A stretch of 64,000 nucleotides of DNA from Micromonospora sp. NBC_01796 (lineage in GTDB: Bacteria; Actinomycetota; Actinomycetes; Mycobacteriales; Micromonosporaceae), in contig NZ_CP109078.1 in assembly GCF_035917455.1 (NCBI RefSeq), forward strand, positions 4,572,001 through 4,636,000, in the 5' to 3' direction. Below, piece by piece: positions 63,946 to 64,000 of the stretch (positions are counted from its first letter, which is position 1; every line of letters starts with the position of its first letter). The notes under the pieces are model-generated. The model was not told the origin of the DNA, searched no databases, and saw only the letters and a list, made by a program, of their open reading frames with translations. A program made the position numbers and the translations under genes.

Positions 63946-64000
63946 TCAGCGGCCCTTGACCGTGGTGACGAACGCCTGCCACGCCGTGGGGTCGAAGGTC
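63946..64000 (-). CDS. DUF397-domain protein, C-terminal end (partial)
   Basis: The minus-strand frame reads TFDPTAWQAFVTTVKGR then stop, a typical DUF397 tail (FDPxAWxAFVxxVK). DUF397 genes are usually paired with XRE-type regulators in actinomycetes; here the rest lies beyond the right edge. Confidence 0.75.
   Translation of the reverse strand, partial: TFDPTAWQAFVTTVKGR

Overview
The window is a high-GC (roughly 70 percent) actinomycete chromosome segment. Dense G/C-ending codons, GTG and TTG starts, the chaperone block hemW-hrcA-dnaJ-rsmE, the RNA-metabolism block phoH-ybeY-corC-(deaminase-like)-era-recO-uppS, BTAD-type regulators, a DUF397 gene and YD-repeat toxins all fit Micromonosporaceae (Micromonospora and relatives). 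The family assignment is inference; no rRNA or tRNA gene was seen to anchor it.

Layout. 1-4.3 kb: 3' end of hemW, a Pro/Gly/Tyr-rich DUF4870 membrane protein, a textbook CIRCE operator, hrcA, dnaJ, a long perfect hairpin and rsmE. 4.3-6.8 kb: GH3 beta-glucosidase. 6.94-8.64 kb: a complete IS4-family element sitting exactly in the loop of an older 23-bp-arm palindrome. 8.6-9.75 kb: an AlpA-like DNA-binding gene and three overlapping small genes, possibly a mobile-element remnant. 9.7-14.5 kb: SDR, HIT protein, alpha/beta hydrolase, ECF sigma factor with a SnoaL-like tail, serine beta-lactamase-like hydrolase. 14.6-23.5 kb: the conserved housekeeping block, interrupted by a MerR remnant, a carboxymuconolactone decarboxylase, an acyltransferase and a GSGD-repeat lipoprotein.

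23.5-30.1 kb: a TetR regulator and hydrolase with a palindromic operator over a good promoter, an HAD phosphatase/thiamine-binding-protein pair, a small basic protein, and a Tat-exported PHP-domain protein with a His-rich N-terminus coupled to an unknown gene. 30.2-38.9 kb: an efflux cluster (lipoprotein, two MacA-like adaptors, OmpR-type two-component system, MacB-like ATPase and permease, membrane protein). 39-42.8 kb: a GNAT enzyme, tandem repeats, and a TPP-riboswitch-controlled ECF transporter (YkoE-YkoD-YkoC type). 42.9-47.7 kb: a YraQ-type permease with a TIGR03943 partner, a VOC protein, a GNAT/TetR divergent pair with a palindromic operator, and a decayed SigE-type sigma locus. 47.9-55.1 kb: a 2173-residue secreted RHS/YD-repeat protein with FN3, RHS core, Hint and an unassigned C-terminal toxin, followed by a likely immunity gene. 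55.2-64 kb: secreted chitosanase and trypsin-like protease, a 919-residue SARP/AfsR-type regulator, an ECF sigma factor with a CU044_5270-like partner, a kinase-fold protein and the end of a DUF397 gene.

The strongest leads for novelty are the RHS toxin tail with its neighbouring immunity candidate, three unrelated-sequence long intergenic hairpins (two with 27-28 nt loops), and the IS insertion centred in a palindrome. Most other genes belong to known families.
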